Below, piece after piece: positions 11,810 to 23,689 of a stretch of DNA of 64,000 nt. Made by a program: the position numbers and the translations under genes. The DNA is from Macrotis lagotis (taxonomy: Eukaryota > Chordata > Mammalia > Peramelemorphia > Peramelidae): the NCBI RefSeq assembly GCF_037893015.1, contig NC_133659.1:12978559-13042558 (forward strand). The letters are read 5' to 3'. Below the pieces are notes generated by a model that saw nothing but the letters and a program-made list of their open reading frames with translations, was not told the origin of the DNA and ran no database searches. Within the stretch, counting starts at the first letter, position 1. Each line of letters starts with the position of its first letter.

Positions 11810-12485
11810 ACTCAGAGACTCAAAAATTTAGATGAAAAAATAATTTCAGCAAAGTAGCAAGATATAAAGCAAATCCTCAGCATACCAACAGAGGACAAAT
11901 CCCACAAGAAGAGATAGTAAAAGATATCTCATTCAAAATAGCTCTGGATAGTATAAAATACATTGGAGCATACATGCCAAAACAAATCTAGGAACTATAA
12001 AAACTTTTTATACAAATAAAATCAGATTTAAGTAACTGGAGAAATATTAGTTATTTGTTGGTAGGCAGGACCAGTATAATAAGAATGACAATTTTACTTA
12101 AACTCATTTAGCTATTCAATGTCATCCCAATTAAGTTATCAAAAAATATTTTTCTAAATTTTAAAAAGAACAAAATTCATTTAAAAGAACAAAAGACCAA
12201 AAATATCAAAGGAATTTTAAAAATTGTAAAGAAAGGAGATTAAGCAATACTAATCTTAAACTATAAGACTATAATCATCAAAACTATCTGGGAAGTGGCT
12301 AAGAAATAGGAAGGTAGAGCAATGGAACAAGGTAGACATACAACTTACATCAGTCAATGTAGTAACCTTATATTTGACAACTATAAATATTTTAGATTAT
12401 GGGATAAAAAAATCATCCTCTTTTTAAAAATTGTTGGGAAAACCAAAAGGCAGTCTGACAGAAATTAGGCATAGATTAATGCATC
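11810..12485 (+). mobile_element. L1 ORF2 internal fragment, sense
   Basis: Contains the reverse-transcriptase-downstream stretch AAGTAGCAAGATATAAAGCA, TTGGAGCATACATGCCAAAA, GCTATTCAATGTCATCCCAA and GAGCAATGGAACAAGGTAGA that is recognisable in mammalian L1 ORF2. Stops are frequent; a dead fragment without ends. Confidence 0.85.
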
Positions 12486-12904
12486 AAGGATTTTTAGAAC
12501 TCCTTAGGGATGTTCAGGTTGCCTGGGTTGAAATGTCCAGATACAAACACAAAGATAACATATCCCAAAGATAATTTGACTTTTGTGAGCACATGTTTAT
12601 GACTTTCACTCACTACCTTAGAGATCAGTAGATCAGATTCCCCAACAGAAGAGGTAGCCCTAAGTTCTAGGATGTTCTTTCTTGGATATCTCTCACTAGT
12701 TCAACTGCATTATAAAATCAGAAGATCTCTATGAAGTCAGTATTCTTAGCATTATTTTCGCATGCTGTTATCTTATTAAAGTATTCTATTTTTAAAAGGA
12801 AAATGTCATAAACATCACTATATGAACATTATGAATTTCAGTGATTCATAATTAGGGAAAACCTTGTTTTATGCTGCCATACCTAAAATATTTCCTCTAA
12901 CCTA

Positions 12905-12985
12905 TAAGAGAGAGGAGGAGGAGGAAGGAGGAGAGAGATAAAGGAGAATGGGGGGAAGAAAGAGGGGAAAGGAGGAGGAGGATCT
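12905..12985. repeat. GGA/GA-rich purine tract
   Basis: About 80 bases of almost pure purine on the plus strand, built of AGGAGG and GGGGAAAG words. Confidence 0.85.
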
Positions 12986-13029
12986 TTGTATCCTATTTGT
13001 ATCTCAAAACACCTTCTCATTCAATGCAA

Positions 13030-13262
13030 TAAACATTTGTGTGTTTGGTTGTTTGTTGTGTCTTGATTCTTTGTGACCTCATTCAGGGCTTTCTTGGGAG
13101 AGATAATGAAATGATTTGTCATTTCCTTTCTCCAGTTTATTTTATAGATGAGACAACTGAGGTAAGCAGAGCTAAAGTGAATTGCCTAGGGTCAGCTGAA
13201 AAATGTTTGAGGTCTTTCTGATTTCAAACCCAGTACTTTTATGCACTATGCCACCTAGCTTT
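13030..13262 (-). mobile_element. Long tRNA-derived SINE, antisense
   Basis: GTGTCTTGATTCTTTGTGAC, TTTATAGATGAGACAACTGA, GAATTGCCTAGGGTCAGCTG and CTATGCCACCTAGCTTTCC give the reversed SINE from tail to head. Confidence 0.87.
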
Positions 13263-13264
13263 CC

Positions 13265-13770
13265 TCACCCCAATAAATATTTATTAAGCATCACCTCTAT
13301 GCATAAGCACTGTACTGAACACTGGAGATAAAATTAATAAAAAAGAAAAAATAAATAAATCTCTCAAGGAGTTCATAATCTAACAGAGTAAGGGAAGACA
13401 GTACCCCAAAGGTGGTAGGAATGCAGGTTGGGAGGCGATCAAAGGGTACCTAATATAGGCGCATGTTGTTCCATGGAACTGAAAACCAGAAGAGCAGCAG
13501 TACAGAGTGGAGGGACCTGAAAGCCCAACTTCTGCCCTCTTTTAAATGAAGGTTTTGGGGAGGATTTTGGAATTCTACCCTCCAACTTGCCAATCAGCAA
13601 AGAGAAGAGGATGAAGGAGGTGGTATCAATCAAAGTTTGAATTGGCAGCTTGGTGGTGAAATTAGAAGTGATGACTTTCACCTGTCAGGGTCATTGTCCT
13701 CTGTTGAGTTGAAACAGGAGTGGAGAGGCACTGTAAAATGGTCCTTGACTTTTGAGTGAAGAAAGCAAGG
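13265..13770. mobile_element. Ancient interspersed repeat, family not assigned
   Basis: Begins AATAAATATTTATTAAGCAT and continues with CACTGTACTGAACACTGG, then CTCAAGGAGTTCATAATCTA, a motif order seen in old mammalian repeats. A related block recurs at 44148-44260. Confidence 0.5.
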
Positions 13771-14279
13771 ATGAAAGAACAATGCAACAATGATAAAAAC
13801 GACAAAAATAAAACAATTATCAAAATGCAACAAAATTCTGGACAGCGAGGAAAAATGTTGATGCCAAATGATTAAAATTCACTTCTCTCTTTTGTTACCA
13901 ACTAAATACAAAAATGGAAAATGACCATGAACTACAACAGCTGCAATCTCTGTTAGATGATTCTGTTTAAGTACTTTTAGACAGTATTTTTGCGAGTAGA
14001 AGTTCGTCTTGGGAAATGGCCATTATATGTAAAATGATGTGTATCTTTGAAAATATTTTTTGAAAGTTTATTGACTTTCATTGAGTAAATAAAAGTAAAA
14101 TAAGGCATAAAAAAACCTTTATGCCTCCAGGGAAAAGTTTGTTTTAATCCATGGCAAGGAATAACTAGTCAGGTCACTAATAAGGATTCTATATTTATTT
14201 CTAACAAGACTCAACATTGCTTGTTTTTAATCAACTTATCTGTGTCCCAGGTCTATAATTGACTCTTCTGTGACTAACT

Positions 14280-14455
14280 AGTCCAATATATCCCTCGATG
14301 GATGAAGAAATTGAAGTCCACAGAGCTTAAGTTTCAGCCCTCTATAGGTTAAAGGGAAGTGGATTGCCTAAGGACATAGATGCATTAAAGATGAATATTT
14401 GAACCCAAATCCTGATTCCAAATTTGGCCTTCACTCTACTGTATGTCTCTTAAAT
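14280..14455 (-). mobile_element. MIR-like SINE fragment, antisense
   Basis: GATGAAGAAATTGAAGTCC, GTGGATTGCCTAAGGACA and TATTTGAACCCAAATCCTGA form the reversed MIR core. Confidence 0.7.
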
Positions 14456-15325
14456 ATGAGCTTTTATTTTTTACATGATAATATATTCCACCCCCTAATT
14501 ATTTCAGACTTGGAAATGAGTAAAAAGTTGTTCTTTTGCCTATGAATGTATGATCTGTATGATTGTGCTTCCTACTCAGTTGCTTCCAGATATAGCAAAA
14601 AGAAGTAGACACTGGGCTGAGCAAGATTTGTTCATGTTCCTTTGGTTTCAGACAGTCACCAGTGGGAAGAAGTATATGCCAAGGAAAGTAGAAAGTACTA
14701 GAAGTTTGTCTATTCCTGTGGGAATCATTGGAGGATATGATGCCACTGAGGTTCATTCATATGTGAGCACTGTGCCTCCTGCCTCTCTCTTCCCCTCACC
14801 AAGTGACTGATGATGAGGTACAATGAAGAAGAAGCTCCTTAATGACAGAGCCTCTGTGGTTCAGTGACTACAAAATTTGACCATGCCCAGCCTCTCTACT
14901 CTCTTCTCCAAGTGATATTTCAACTCATCTCTTAAACACATCCTCTGCACCAATGATACATGAAGGAGGTCAGGGCTCTGTTTTTCCCCATTAGCAAATT
15001 GGCAGCTTTCCATGTTTTAGGGAAAGAATTGCACCTTATAAATAATGATATATATCTAAATTTCTTCATGACTTGTATTTCATGACAAGAATTAGCCAAC
15101 ATACATGTGCTAGATGAAGCCTAAAAATGAATTCAACAATTAGTGACCTAGCATCTATGTGTGGTTTCTTAAGGGCGCTGAGAATAAAATTATAGAAATG
15201 GAAAAGGAGTAAGCTATAGTAACATAATTTACAGTAAATAATGAAGGCAACCTTCATTATCCCAGATAAAGCATTGAATTTAGAGTCCAAGGATTTTATC
15301 TCTTTATCTCTTTACACTACTTACA
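14456..15325. other. Intergenic stretch, no gene seen
   Basis: Two overlapping open frames of about 85 codons on opposite strands near 14500-14810 have no family resemblance or splice context. I see no reason to call either a gene. Confidence 0.45.
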
Positions 15326-15329
15326 ATAA

Positions 15330-15655
15330 AAACTAACCTCCATTTATTATTTTGTCCTTGTATCCCTAGCACCTAGTATAGTCTCTCAGATATACAAAAG
15401 ATTAATAGACATTTGTGGAATAAATAAGTCATTTTATGTCTCTCATCTTTGAAAGGTTTGGGTGGTCAGATGGTGCAGTGGAGAGAGTTCCAGGGCTGAA
15501 TTCAAATCTAGATTTAGATACTTCCTCTGTGGTCCTCTGTTTGCCTTAGTTTTCTGATCTGTAAAATGAGAATAATAACATTTTCTCATGGTTGTCTTGA
15601 GATAATATTTGCATAGGATTCAGCACAGCACTATCTAATGTTAGCGGTTATAGAT
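15330..15655 (+). mobile_element. L2 3' end followed by MIR-like SINE
   Basis: L2 tail signature TTGTATCCCTAGCACCTAGT at 15358-15377. From about 15462 a tRNA-like head (GGTGGTCAGATGGTGCAGTG) and the MIR-type centre TTTTCTGATCTGTAAAATGA follow. Confidence 0.7.
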
Positions 15656-15659
15656 GACC

Positions 15660-16550
15660 CCCCAAATCTCTCTCATCTTTAAGGCTGTCATCACATCTTG
15701 TCTAAACAGGATACCAAATTAGGGATTTTCTAACTTGTTCCAATGCCAGATCCTTGGCCAGAACAGATGCAGTGTAAGACCAATTGTCTTTCAGAGAGGA
15801 GAATCTGGATACTCCGAAGAAGAGAAATAGAAATTCCAAGACCAGATGGACTGAAAGAGAGAAGAGCCATTGACTCCTTTGTGATCTAGCCAGGAAACCT
15901 TGGATCAGGTTAGGAAGAAGGGTTTGATATTCCTCCAGAAACTAGGAAAACAAAGCCCCAGCTGGCTTTTTGAGTCTTCACTCTGCCTTCTCAGTTTCCT
16001 GGTGACAACTCCCCTCAGGAGACTTTATTCCTGTTACACAATAAATTAATTTATGTCTCACACTAGTTAATCCCTGTTGGTGCCTTTTGTGGCATCTGCT
16101 AACTCTAGTTCATTTTCCTCTCCTTGATTGGTGCTACAACCACCCTGGGTATGTGTATTAAGGGGACTTGTCACCTTCACCACTGGACACTATTTGCCAT
16201 GAAATGAGTCTGGCATATTCTTCCATCTTTCTGACAGAGCACTAATATATTAGAGACTGTGAGAGGGAGATAGAGGGAGATATCTGAGCTCATGGATTCT
16301 TGTATCTAGCAGGAAGAAACAGCTGTGAAAGAAGTGCATTATCCTTATCACCTCTTTCTGAGACTCTTTATATCGATAACCCATTGCCTTGCCTTATTCA
16401 AACTACCCAATGAAATCATGCAAACACTGAAATTAGCTTCCCTGGGAATTATAGATCTCCTTCCTCTCAGAATAATAGGAATAGCACAATAACCAACTTA
16501 AGGAATTCTTGAAGCTCCTGTCTCCCATACAATATCATGACCATTTAGTT
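15660..16550. other. Intergenic stretch, nothing recognised
   Basis: No convincing open frame. A short GA-rich patch lies at 16257-16282. I could not assign the sequence around 15700-16120 to any repeat family. Confidence 0.4.
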
Positions 16551-16552
16551 TC

Positions 16553-16705
16553 TTTTTTGTTTGTTTTTGCAGGGCAATGGGGTTGAGTGACTTGTCCAAA
16601 GTCACACAGCTAAGTAATTATTTAGTGTCTGAGATCACATTTGAACTCAGGCCCTCATGACTCAGGGGCCAATGCTCTATCTACTGTATCACCTAGCTGT
16701 CCTTC
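16553..16705 (-). mobile_element. tRNA-derived marsupial SINE, antisense
   Basis: The plus strand reads TTTTTGCAGGGCAATGGGG, then GTCACACAGCTAAGTAATTA and CTGTATCACCTAGCTGTCC: a reversed, nearly full-length copy. Confidence 0.93.
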
Positions 16706-18370
16706 TCCCATTTATGTGTGAAAAAAAATCCATTTTCTAATTTTCTAATTCTGTAACTAAAGCATTTGTGAACCTTGGTTTAATGCAAAGACAGCTCACA
16801 TACCAGTTTAACCCAGCATGAATTCCCCTAGAAGAAATCATGCCTATCAAGCCTCATTTCCTTTTTAAAACATTTTTGACAAGTTATAAGACTGGTTGCT
16901 GATGAATGAGACTGGAATGAATTTTTAAAAAAGGAAATTGACTTAATCTCCTAACAGACATTTAATAAGAGATTGGTTATTGATATTTCAAATCAGCTCT
17001 CTGTATGCAATTACTAATCCCAATTAACCCTACATTAGAAGGAAGGCTATTGATAAGAAGATTTGGCATACATTACAACAGCTCAAAGTTGACTTATTCA
17101 TGCAAGCTAACCACACTTTAAAATGGGAAGGAACAAAGGAAACAACAACCACAAAGGAAACTACAGGAAAACCACAACAAAGGACATCATAGAACTTTAA
17201 CTGACAAATATTTTTTTTTTTTCCCATTGAGGAGGTCAAAATGACCCAGAAACTACCTCACCCTGAAAATATGTAGTCTGCTTGCAAAATGGAGAGTCAC
17301 AGCAGCCTAGTGAATCTGGCTGTGAAGGTTAAATTCAATCCAAAACCTTTCAAAGGAAAATAGTGAGAGATAATAAAAACAGTTTTGCCTCAAAGATTAG
17401 TAGAAAGAAGGAAAGCAAAGCTTGAGTTGGCAAAAGCTCTTTTTAATGGAAATAACACTAAATGACCCAAGAACCAATTAAGTCATATGATCTCAAAAGT
17501 ATAAAGACAGAAAATGGAACTGTTTTGTAAGCATTTTTATTGGAAACTATTTTCTTTATCAATGATAGTGAAATCCCCATATTTGAATTCTAAGAGCTCA
17601 ATGCCCAATACATACAATACATGTGGAAGTACCTAAAGAGTCTCCATTTAGCTTTTGATTAAAGATATCCTTTGAAAGACAACCTTCCACCCCTCAAAAC
17701 AACCAACTTTTGGACAGTTCTACTTGTTGCAAAGGTTTTCCTTAAATTTCCTTACAAATTTCCTAAATGTGTGTCTTTTATAAATGCATCCTTTGTCTTT
17801 AATTCTGTCTCCTGAAGGCAGGCAGAACAAGAGCACTTGCATAGTCTACTTCATGGGTCTATCAGGAAGATTACATTAGGAAATCCAAAGACTGGTTGGT
17901 AGTGCCCTGTATACTATAATCCTAGAAAATCTCCTTATGTCTGCCAATTCTAATCTTGTTCTTATTAGAATGATGGAATCAATTCTAGACTACACAATTT
18001 GGAAGGAGAACATTACCAAATAAACTTTAAATTGGACCATATGAGTTATAAGAAAGGATTAAGGAAGCTAAGAGCTGAGGCCATTTCATTAAACAAATGA
18101 AAGGGTATTTCACAGATGGCAGGGACCTGCTGACTATATATCTCTACTGAGCATTAAACAAACAAAAATCAGAAAATAGGCATGAGCCCATCAGCCTGAG
18201 TGATTTAGTTCAATACTATCATCTTGATCATTATTATTACTAATAATATATCTATTATTATTCTAATGTTATTTATTTTAATATTGAAGATGATATCATT
18301 AATAGGAGCAATATTTACCTTAAAGCAAACTATAAATATGTTATGTCTAAATAAATGAAAAGATCACAGA
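16706..18370. other. Intergenic stretch, AT-rich, no gene seen
   Basis: About 1.7 kb without a recognisable gene or repeat. A T11 run at about 17211-17221 and TTATTATTA-rich sequence near 18231-18290 are the only simple features. Confidence 0.4.
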
Positions 18371-18374
18371 CTTA

Positions 18375-18560
18375 AAACTGAAATGAAATCAGAGGCCGTT
18401 TGGTCTAGCTTCATCATTTTACAAGGAAAGAAACTGATGCTAAGAATTTAAGGAAATGGTATACCCAAGATCACACAGCAAGTGTCAGAAATGGGCCTTT
18501 TCAAGGACTTTCGAATTGTGAAGTCTGTACACTCTCTCTGTTATTCCACATTGCCTCTCT
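18375..18560 (-). mobile_element. MIR-like SINE fragment, antisense
   Basis: CATCATTTTACAAGGAAAGA, AAACTGATGCTAAGAATTTA and AAGATCACACAGCAAGTGTC give the reversed MIR order. Confidence 0.75.
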
Positions 18561-18734
18561 AATTCAGCCCTCTGGGATGAAGCAGAGTCAACCTAAGTTA
18601 TTCCTTTTCTCTAACAAACCTGCACATTCTTGAAGGCAGTTTTCATGTCTTCTATAAGGCTTCTCTCCTACAGCTTAAATAAACATCCTCAATTCAATCT
18701 ACCTTAGATATTCTTAACCACTTTGTTTCAGAGT

Positions 18735-18985
18735 ATCTATTGCTATGGCTTCCTAATTAATCTCTAAGCCTCTTGTATGCCCCCTCTGCAATTCATACTT
18801 AATAAACTGCTAAACTGATAATTCCTAAAGTATAGGACCAACCATGTTATTCCTTTGGTCCATATGTTTTATCTTTTAGGATCAAATGCATTTTGGTATT
18901 TAAAGATCCTCACAATCTGATTCCAAGTTATCTTTCCATCTAAGTTCCTTAGGAAGCCTCTTGGTTCTTTCTTCCCCTAACTTGG
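18735..18985 (+). mobile_element. L2 fragment, 3' part, sense
   Basis: GCTTCCTAATTAATCTCTAA, CTAAAGTATAGGACCAACCA and GGTATTTAAAGATCCTCACA parallel the L2 3' coding end (GGCATTTAAAGCCCTCCACA type). Confidence 0.65.
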
Positions 18986-19010
18986 ACACACAAATCCCAG
19001 GGAAATGGAA

Positions 19011-19032
19011 ATGATGATGATGATGATGATGA
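19011..19032. repeat. (ATG)n microsatellite
   Basis: Seven tandem ATG/TGA triplets on the plus strand. Confidence 0.9.
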
Positions 19033-20184
19033 CTTAGGGCAACCTTGAGATTCTGTACTCATAACACTTAGATTACATAGTGAACCCCATGGATATCTTC
19101 ATTATTACCAATCAGGAGACAATATTTAGCTCTTAGTATAAACATTTGCTAATATGGCAGAGTAAAACAGTAGCTATAAAATATTTCACACCATGAACCA
19201 GAGGTATACACTCACAAAAGCACATTTATCATGAATAGTGGATTCAAAATTCATCTGCAATACTATTAAGACACACATATCAGATACAGTTGTGACAAAA
19301 GTAATTTGGCTTCTGGGACTGCCAAAGAATCTGTTCCTCCTTTTAGGAGCAATGTCTATGTTGGGTGAGATCAGTTAGTTAGATCTGCTTCTTTCCATAG
19401 TCCAGCTCTCTTCTCTGCTATCAAGATTTGAAATTTCCAGGGGCGGAGCCAAGATGGCGACAAGAAGGGATGGAGTCTTAGGAGCTCTCTGATAAAATTC
19501 ATCAGCTAAAGACTCTAACTAAACTTTCGAGAGACAGAACCCACAAAGGGACCCAGTGAGGCAGTTCTTCTACTCAAGGTAACCTGGAAAAGAGCAGAAA
19601 GGCTCTGCTCCCCGGGGTCAGAGGGGTGGCCCACCGGAGGGGCGGCCCACCAGAGCCAAAGAACCTCAGCCTCCCGGAGGCAGCCCCAGGGTGCTGGGGG
19701 TCTCAGCTCACAGCAGCGGGGGAGTCTCCTGAGCTGCACCCCAGGGAGCACCGGGCACAAAGTGGGGGAACAGCAGGGGGACCTCTGCCAGAGCGAGCAC
19801 ATGGAGCCCAGCCCTCAGGGCACATGGCAAGCAGCATCTTCTTTCCCCAGCCCTGATCCAGGAAACAGAAGCCGGTAGAGCTGGTAAGCAGGAGCCCCCA
19901 GGGCATGAGCCCATTGAGCTGAGGGAGGGGAGTGAAGAGAGACTGTAGAGCTCTGTCCTCTGCACCTGGAACAGGACTCTGGGGCTCTGACCACATTCAG
20001 ATCCTGACCACAGTCTAGGCCCCCCCATAGAACAGCAGCCCCCCCCACATCAGCCCCTTGGCAGAGAGGGGCGCTTATGGTCATTCACAGACCAGGAGGG
20101 AGGACAGAACCTCACACACTGAGACCCTTGTGGGAGTGTCCCAAAAGCTCAAGAAACACCCCAAACCAGGCCCAGGCTGGGAAA

Positions 20185-21297
20185 ATGAGCAAGCAGAGAA
20201 ATAAAAAGAAGACTATTGAGAAATATTTTGCAAATGAGCCCAAGAAGGACCAAAATACTCAGTCTGAAGATGAGGAAGCACAAGCTCCTGCATCTAAAGA
20301 CTCCAAGAAAAACAGAAATTGGGCTCAGGCTATGACAGAGCTCAAAAAAGACTTTGAAAATCAAATGAAGGAGTTGGAAGAAAAACTGGGAAAAGAAAGG
20401 AGAGAGATGCAGGAAAAACATGAAAATGAAGTCAGCAGCTTAGTCAAGGAAATCCAAAAAAACGCTGAAGAAAATAGCATGCTAAAACTAGCTTAGGTCA
20501 AATGGATAAAACAGTTCAAAAAGTTATTGAAGAGAAGAATGCTTTAAAAAGCAAAATTGGCCAGATGGAAAAAGAGATAAGAAAACTCTCTGAGGAGAAC
20601 AAATCCTTCAGACAAAGAATAGAATTCAGGGAGATTGATGAATTTAACAGAAATCAGGAATCAATACTTCAAAACCAAAAAAATGAAAAATTAGAAGAAA
20701 ATGTGAAATATCTGATTGGAAAAACAACTGATAATGGAAAACAGACTTAGGAAAGATAATTTAAAAATTATTGGAATACCTGAAAGTCATGATCAGGAAA
20801 AGAGCCTTGACATCATTTTCAAAGAATTACTACAGGAAAATTGCCCTGATATTCTAGAAGCAGAGGGCAAAATAGAAATGGAGAGAATCCACCGATCCCC
20901 CAGAGAAAGAGATCCCAAACAACCAACCCCTAGGAATATTATAGCCAAGTTCCAGAACTCCCAAGTCAAAGAAAAAGTATTACAAGCAGCCAGAAGGACA
21001 CAATTCAAATATCGTGGAGCTGCAGTCAGGATCACACGGGACTTAGCAGCAGCTACATTGGAAGCTCGTAGGGCTTGAAATACAATATACCGGAAGGAAA
21101 AAGAGCTTAGAATGCAGCCAAGAATGAACTACCCAGCAAGGCTGAATGTCCTCTTCCAAGGAAAAAGATGGACTTTCAATGAACCAGGGGAATTTCAAAG
21201 GTTCCTTTTGGAATGGCCAGAGCTGAACAGAAGGTTTGATCTTCAGATACAGGACTCAAGTGAAGCATGGAGACTGGAGGAGAGGCGGGAAATATGA
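20185..21297 (+). pseudogene. L1-type ORF1 protein gene, disabled
   Basis: Starts MSKQRNKKKTIEKYF. A long coiled coil follows (QMKELEEKLGKERREMQEKH, then EEKNALKSKIGQMEKEIRKL). Next come the RRM-like NLKIIGIPESHD and the C-terminal domain (TPRNIIAKFQNSQVKEKVLQ, PARLNVLFQGKRWTF). In-frame TAG at about 20494, a frameshift at about 20715-20745 and a TGA at about 21076 disable it. The encoded product would be the RNA-binding nucleic-acid chaperone of LINE-1 particles. Three lesions against otherwise easy-to-read protein suggest a moderately young insertion. Confidence 0.88.
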
Positions 21298-21784
21298 GGG
21301 ACTTAATGATGATGAACTGCATGTATTCCTGCATAGAAAAATGACACTGATAATACTCATATGAACCTTCTCAGTTAATAGAGCAGGTAGAGGGAGCTTT
21401 TATAGTTGAAGCACAGGAGAAAGCTGAATTCAAAGATAAAATATAGTGTAAAAATGGAGTCAATAGAAAAAAAAAGGGAAATGGAATGGGAGAAAGAAAA
21501 AGGAGAGGGGGAATAGTCCAAGATATTTCACATAAGATTTTTTTTTATTACAATGAGCTATTGAAATGATATGGAAGGGGGGAGGCAAGGGGGAATGAGG
21601 GAAATTTTGCTCTCATCAGAGATGGCTAGGAGAGGAAACAGCAAATATACTCAATGGGGTATAGACATCTGGAGTAAGAAGGAGGGGGGAGCAGGGGGAA
21701 GGGGTGGGGATGGGAATAAAGGAGGAGAGGATGGACCATGGGGGGAGAGTGGCCAGATATAACACATTTTCTTTCTTACTTCTT

Positions 21785-22470
21785 GCAAGGGGCTGGGAAT
21801 GGAAGGCCTGCCCAGGACCACAGGGCCAGGTGGATTCTGGGCCTAAGGGGTGGTATGGGGGCTCAGGGCTTCTTGGCCCCGGGACCAGGGATCTGTCTGC
21901 TGCACCACTCAGCTACCCTACAGCAGAGTCAGTGAAAGGCGAGAGAAAATAGAGTACATGGTAGTGGAGAAATAAAGAAGGAGGGAGTTGCGATCAGCAA
22001 TGGCAACGGTGGAAAAATATGGAAATAACTTTTGTGATGGACTTATCATAAAGAATGAGATCCACCCATGACAGAGTTGTTGGTGTTGGAACAAAGACTC
22101 AAACACATTTTTTGTTATGATTATTTGGGGGAGGGTGCAGGGCAAGTAGGGCTGGAGGGACTGCCTGGGGCCACATAGCGGGGTGATCTTTGGGTGTCTG
22201 GGGCCGGATTTGGACCCAGGTGCTCCTGGCTCAAAGGCCAATGCTCTGTCTGTCACCCAGCCACCCCTAGTATTATTACTATTTTATTTTATTTTGGGTC
22301 TTTTTTTTCTTTCTTTCTTTTTTTTTTTTTTTTTGGTTTTTGCAGGGCAGTGGGGATCGGGTGGCTTGCATGTCACATGGCTGGGTGATTGTTGGGTTTA
22401 CGAGGCTGGATGTGGACTCGGGTGTTGTGGCTCCAGGGCTGTTGCTTCGTCCATTGCGCCACCTGGCCAT
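21785..22470 (-). repeat. Three antisense SINE-like units in the 3' region of the HAL1-like element
   Basis: Units at about 21785-21920, 22110-22268 and 22331-22470 each read, on the plus strand, as a diverged GC-enriched reverse copy of the tRNA-SINE. Shared words are TGCAGGGCA, CTGCCTGGGGCCACATAG, GGATTTGGACCCAGGTGC and TGCGCCACCTGGCC. No target duplications separate them from the host element. Confidence 0.7.
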
Positions 22471-22679
22471 ACCTACAATTATTACTATTATTATTTTTTT
22501 ATTTTAATTTTTTTCCTCTCCCCTTTCCTTTTTTCGCCCAAACAAGTCTATCTATATTCATGGGGGAGGAGGAGCGGTATTTTGTTTACTTGTAAACAAG
22601 AATATTTTATTGATGTAAAAAAATTTGTACAAAATGAGAATAAAAAAATAAATTAATAAAAAAAGATTTGAAATTTCCA

Positions 22680-23165
22680 AGCTGCTTCCTTTCTCAGGTG
22701 ACTGACTTCCTATCTATCCATGAGTCTTTAGTTCTTGAATCACTTCACCAAAGCTTTCTCCTGCATGCCATTTCTTTTAACTCAATAGAATACCATCATA
22801 TGGCCACAACTTGTTCCATTTATGTCTCAATTCATGGACATCCCCTCAGGTCTCTGCCACCACAAAGTGAGATGCCATAAATATTTTTTGTGAATGGGTC
22901 ATTTTCTCTTTTCTTTGATAACTTGTGGATACATACCTAGTAGTGGTTGCTGGGCCAAAGGAGATGCACAGTTTTATAGTCCTTCGGAAATAACTCCAAA
23001 CTGTTCTCCAGAATTGTTAGATCATTCATTAGTGTGCCTATTTTTCCACATCCCCTCCAAATGTTGGTTTATTTTCCGACATGTTAACCTATCTGACAAG
23101 TGAGGTGATACCTCAGCGTGATTTTACTTTGTCTTTCTCTAATCAATAATGAGAGATTAGATATC
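22680..23165 (-). mobile_element. Old L1 fragment, antisense, target of the HAL1-like insertion
   Basis: ACATCCCCTCAGGTCTCTGC, TACCTAGTAGTGGTTGCTGG, CCAAACTGTTCTCCAGAATT and GAGGTGATACCTCAGCG are reversed L1 ORF2 C-terminal landmarks. The sequence just left of 19423 (about 19310-19422) is probably its other part. Confidence 0.8.
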
Positions 23166-23169
23166 AAGG

Positions 23170-23685
23170 GTTGGAAGAATGAATTAGTGTTGAAAAAGTA
23201 GAGATAGTGAGTGTTCACCCTTCTTTATAGGATCTTAAAAGTGAATAGGAGAACTAACAGATGACAGCTGTAATGAATGGAAAGCAGATCAAGGGATTTT
23301 TATAAAGATAGAAGAGACAAATGTGGATAAAAGAAATAAAGAGAAAATGAAGAGAAGAGAAGAAATGATCAATGGGTAAGCTTCTTCTGAAGATGGGAGA
23401 GGATTGAATCAAACCCATAAGAAGAGGGATTAACCTTCACAGGAAGGATCATTTCAGCTCTGTAATAGTTGGCACATCCGAGAAAAGAGTAATTCTGTAA
23501 TTCAGGGAGGTCAGGTTCAAATGACACCTCTGTAATTTACAACCCAAGACTTGGTTTAGATAGTAGTTGTTCTGAAAAGGGTTCCAGGAGATTTAATGGA
23601 TGGACCACAATGTGATCAACAGTGCAATATGGCAATCAAAAAATCTAAAACAATCTTGGGTTATTTGGGAAAACATAGTTTCCAG
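23170..23685. other. Intergenic stretch, nothing recognised
   Basis: GA-biased sequence without an open frame or a repeat I can name. Confidence 0.4.
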
Positions 23686-23689
23686 GAAT

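Larger units (their letters stand above)
19440..22662 (+). mobile_element. HAL1-like (half-L1) LINE: complete ends, ORF1 only
   Basis: The insertion is bracketed by perfect 17-bp target duplications AAGATTTGAAATTTCCA (19423-19439 and 22663-22679). The 5' end GGGGCGGAGCCAAGATGGCG is the usual start of a full-length L1, followed by a GC-rich 5' UTR to 20184. ORF1 runs 20185-21297. The remaining 1.36 kb contains no reverse-transcriptase or endonuclease sequence and ends in AATAAAAAAATAAATTAATA. A full-length L1 would be roughly twice as long. Intact 5' and 3' ends with ORF2 wholly absent is the definition of HAL1 elements, though a private internal deletion in an ordinary L1 is not excluded. It sits inside an older antisense L1. 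Confidence 0.85.

Noticed and set aside
15700-16120. Possible solo long terminal repeat
   Set aside because: An AATAAA-type hexamer near 16040 and a TGG...GGCATC stretch gave a first impression of an LTR end, but no TG...CA borders, target duplication or family match could be supported.
19515-20084. Several open frames of 76-106 codons on both strands
   Set aside because: They overlap each other in the GC-rich 5' UTR of the HAL1-like element, where stops are rare by composition.
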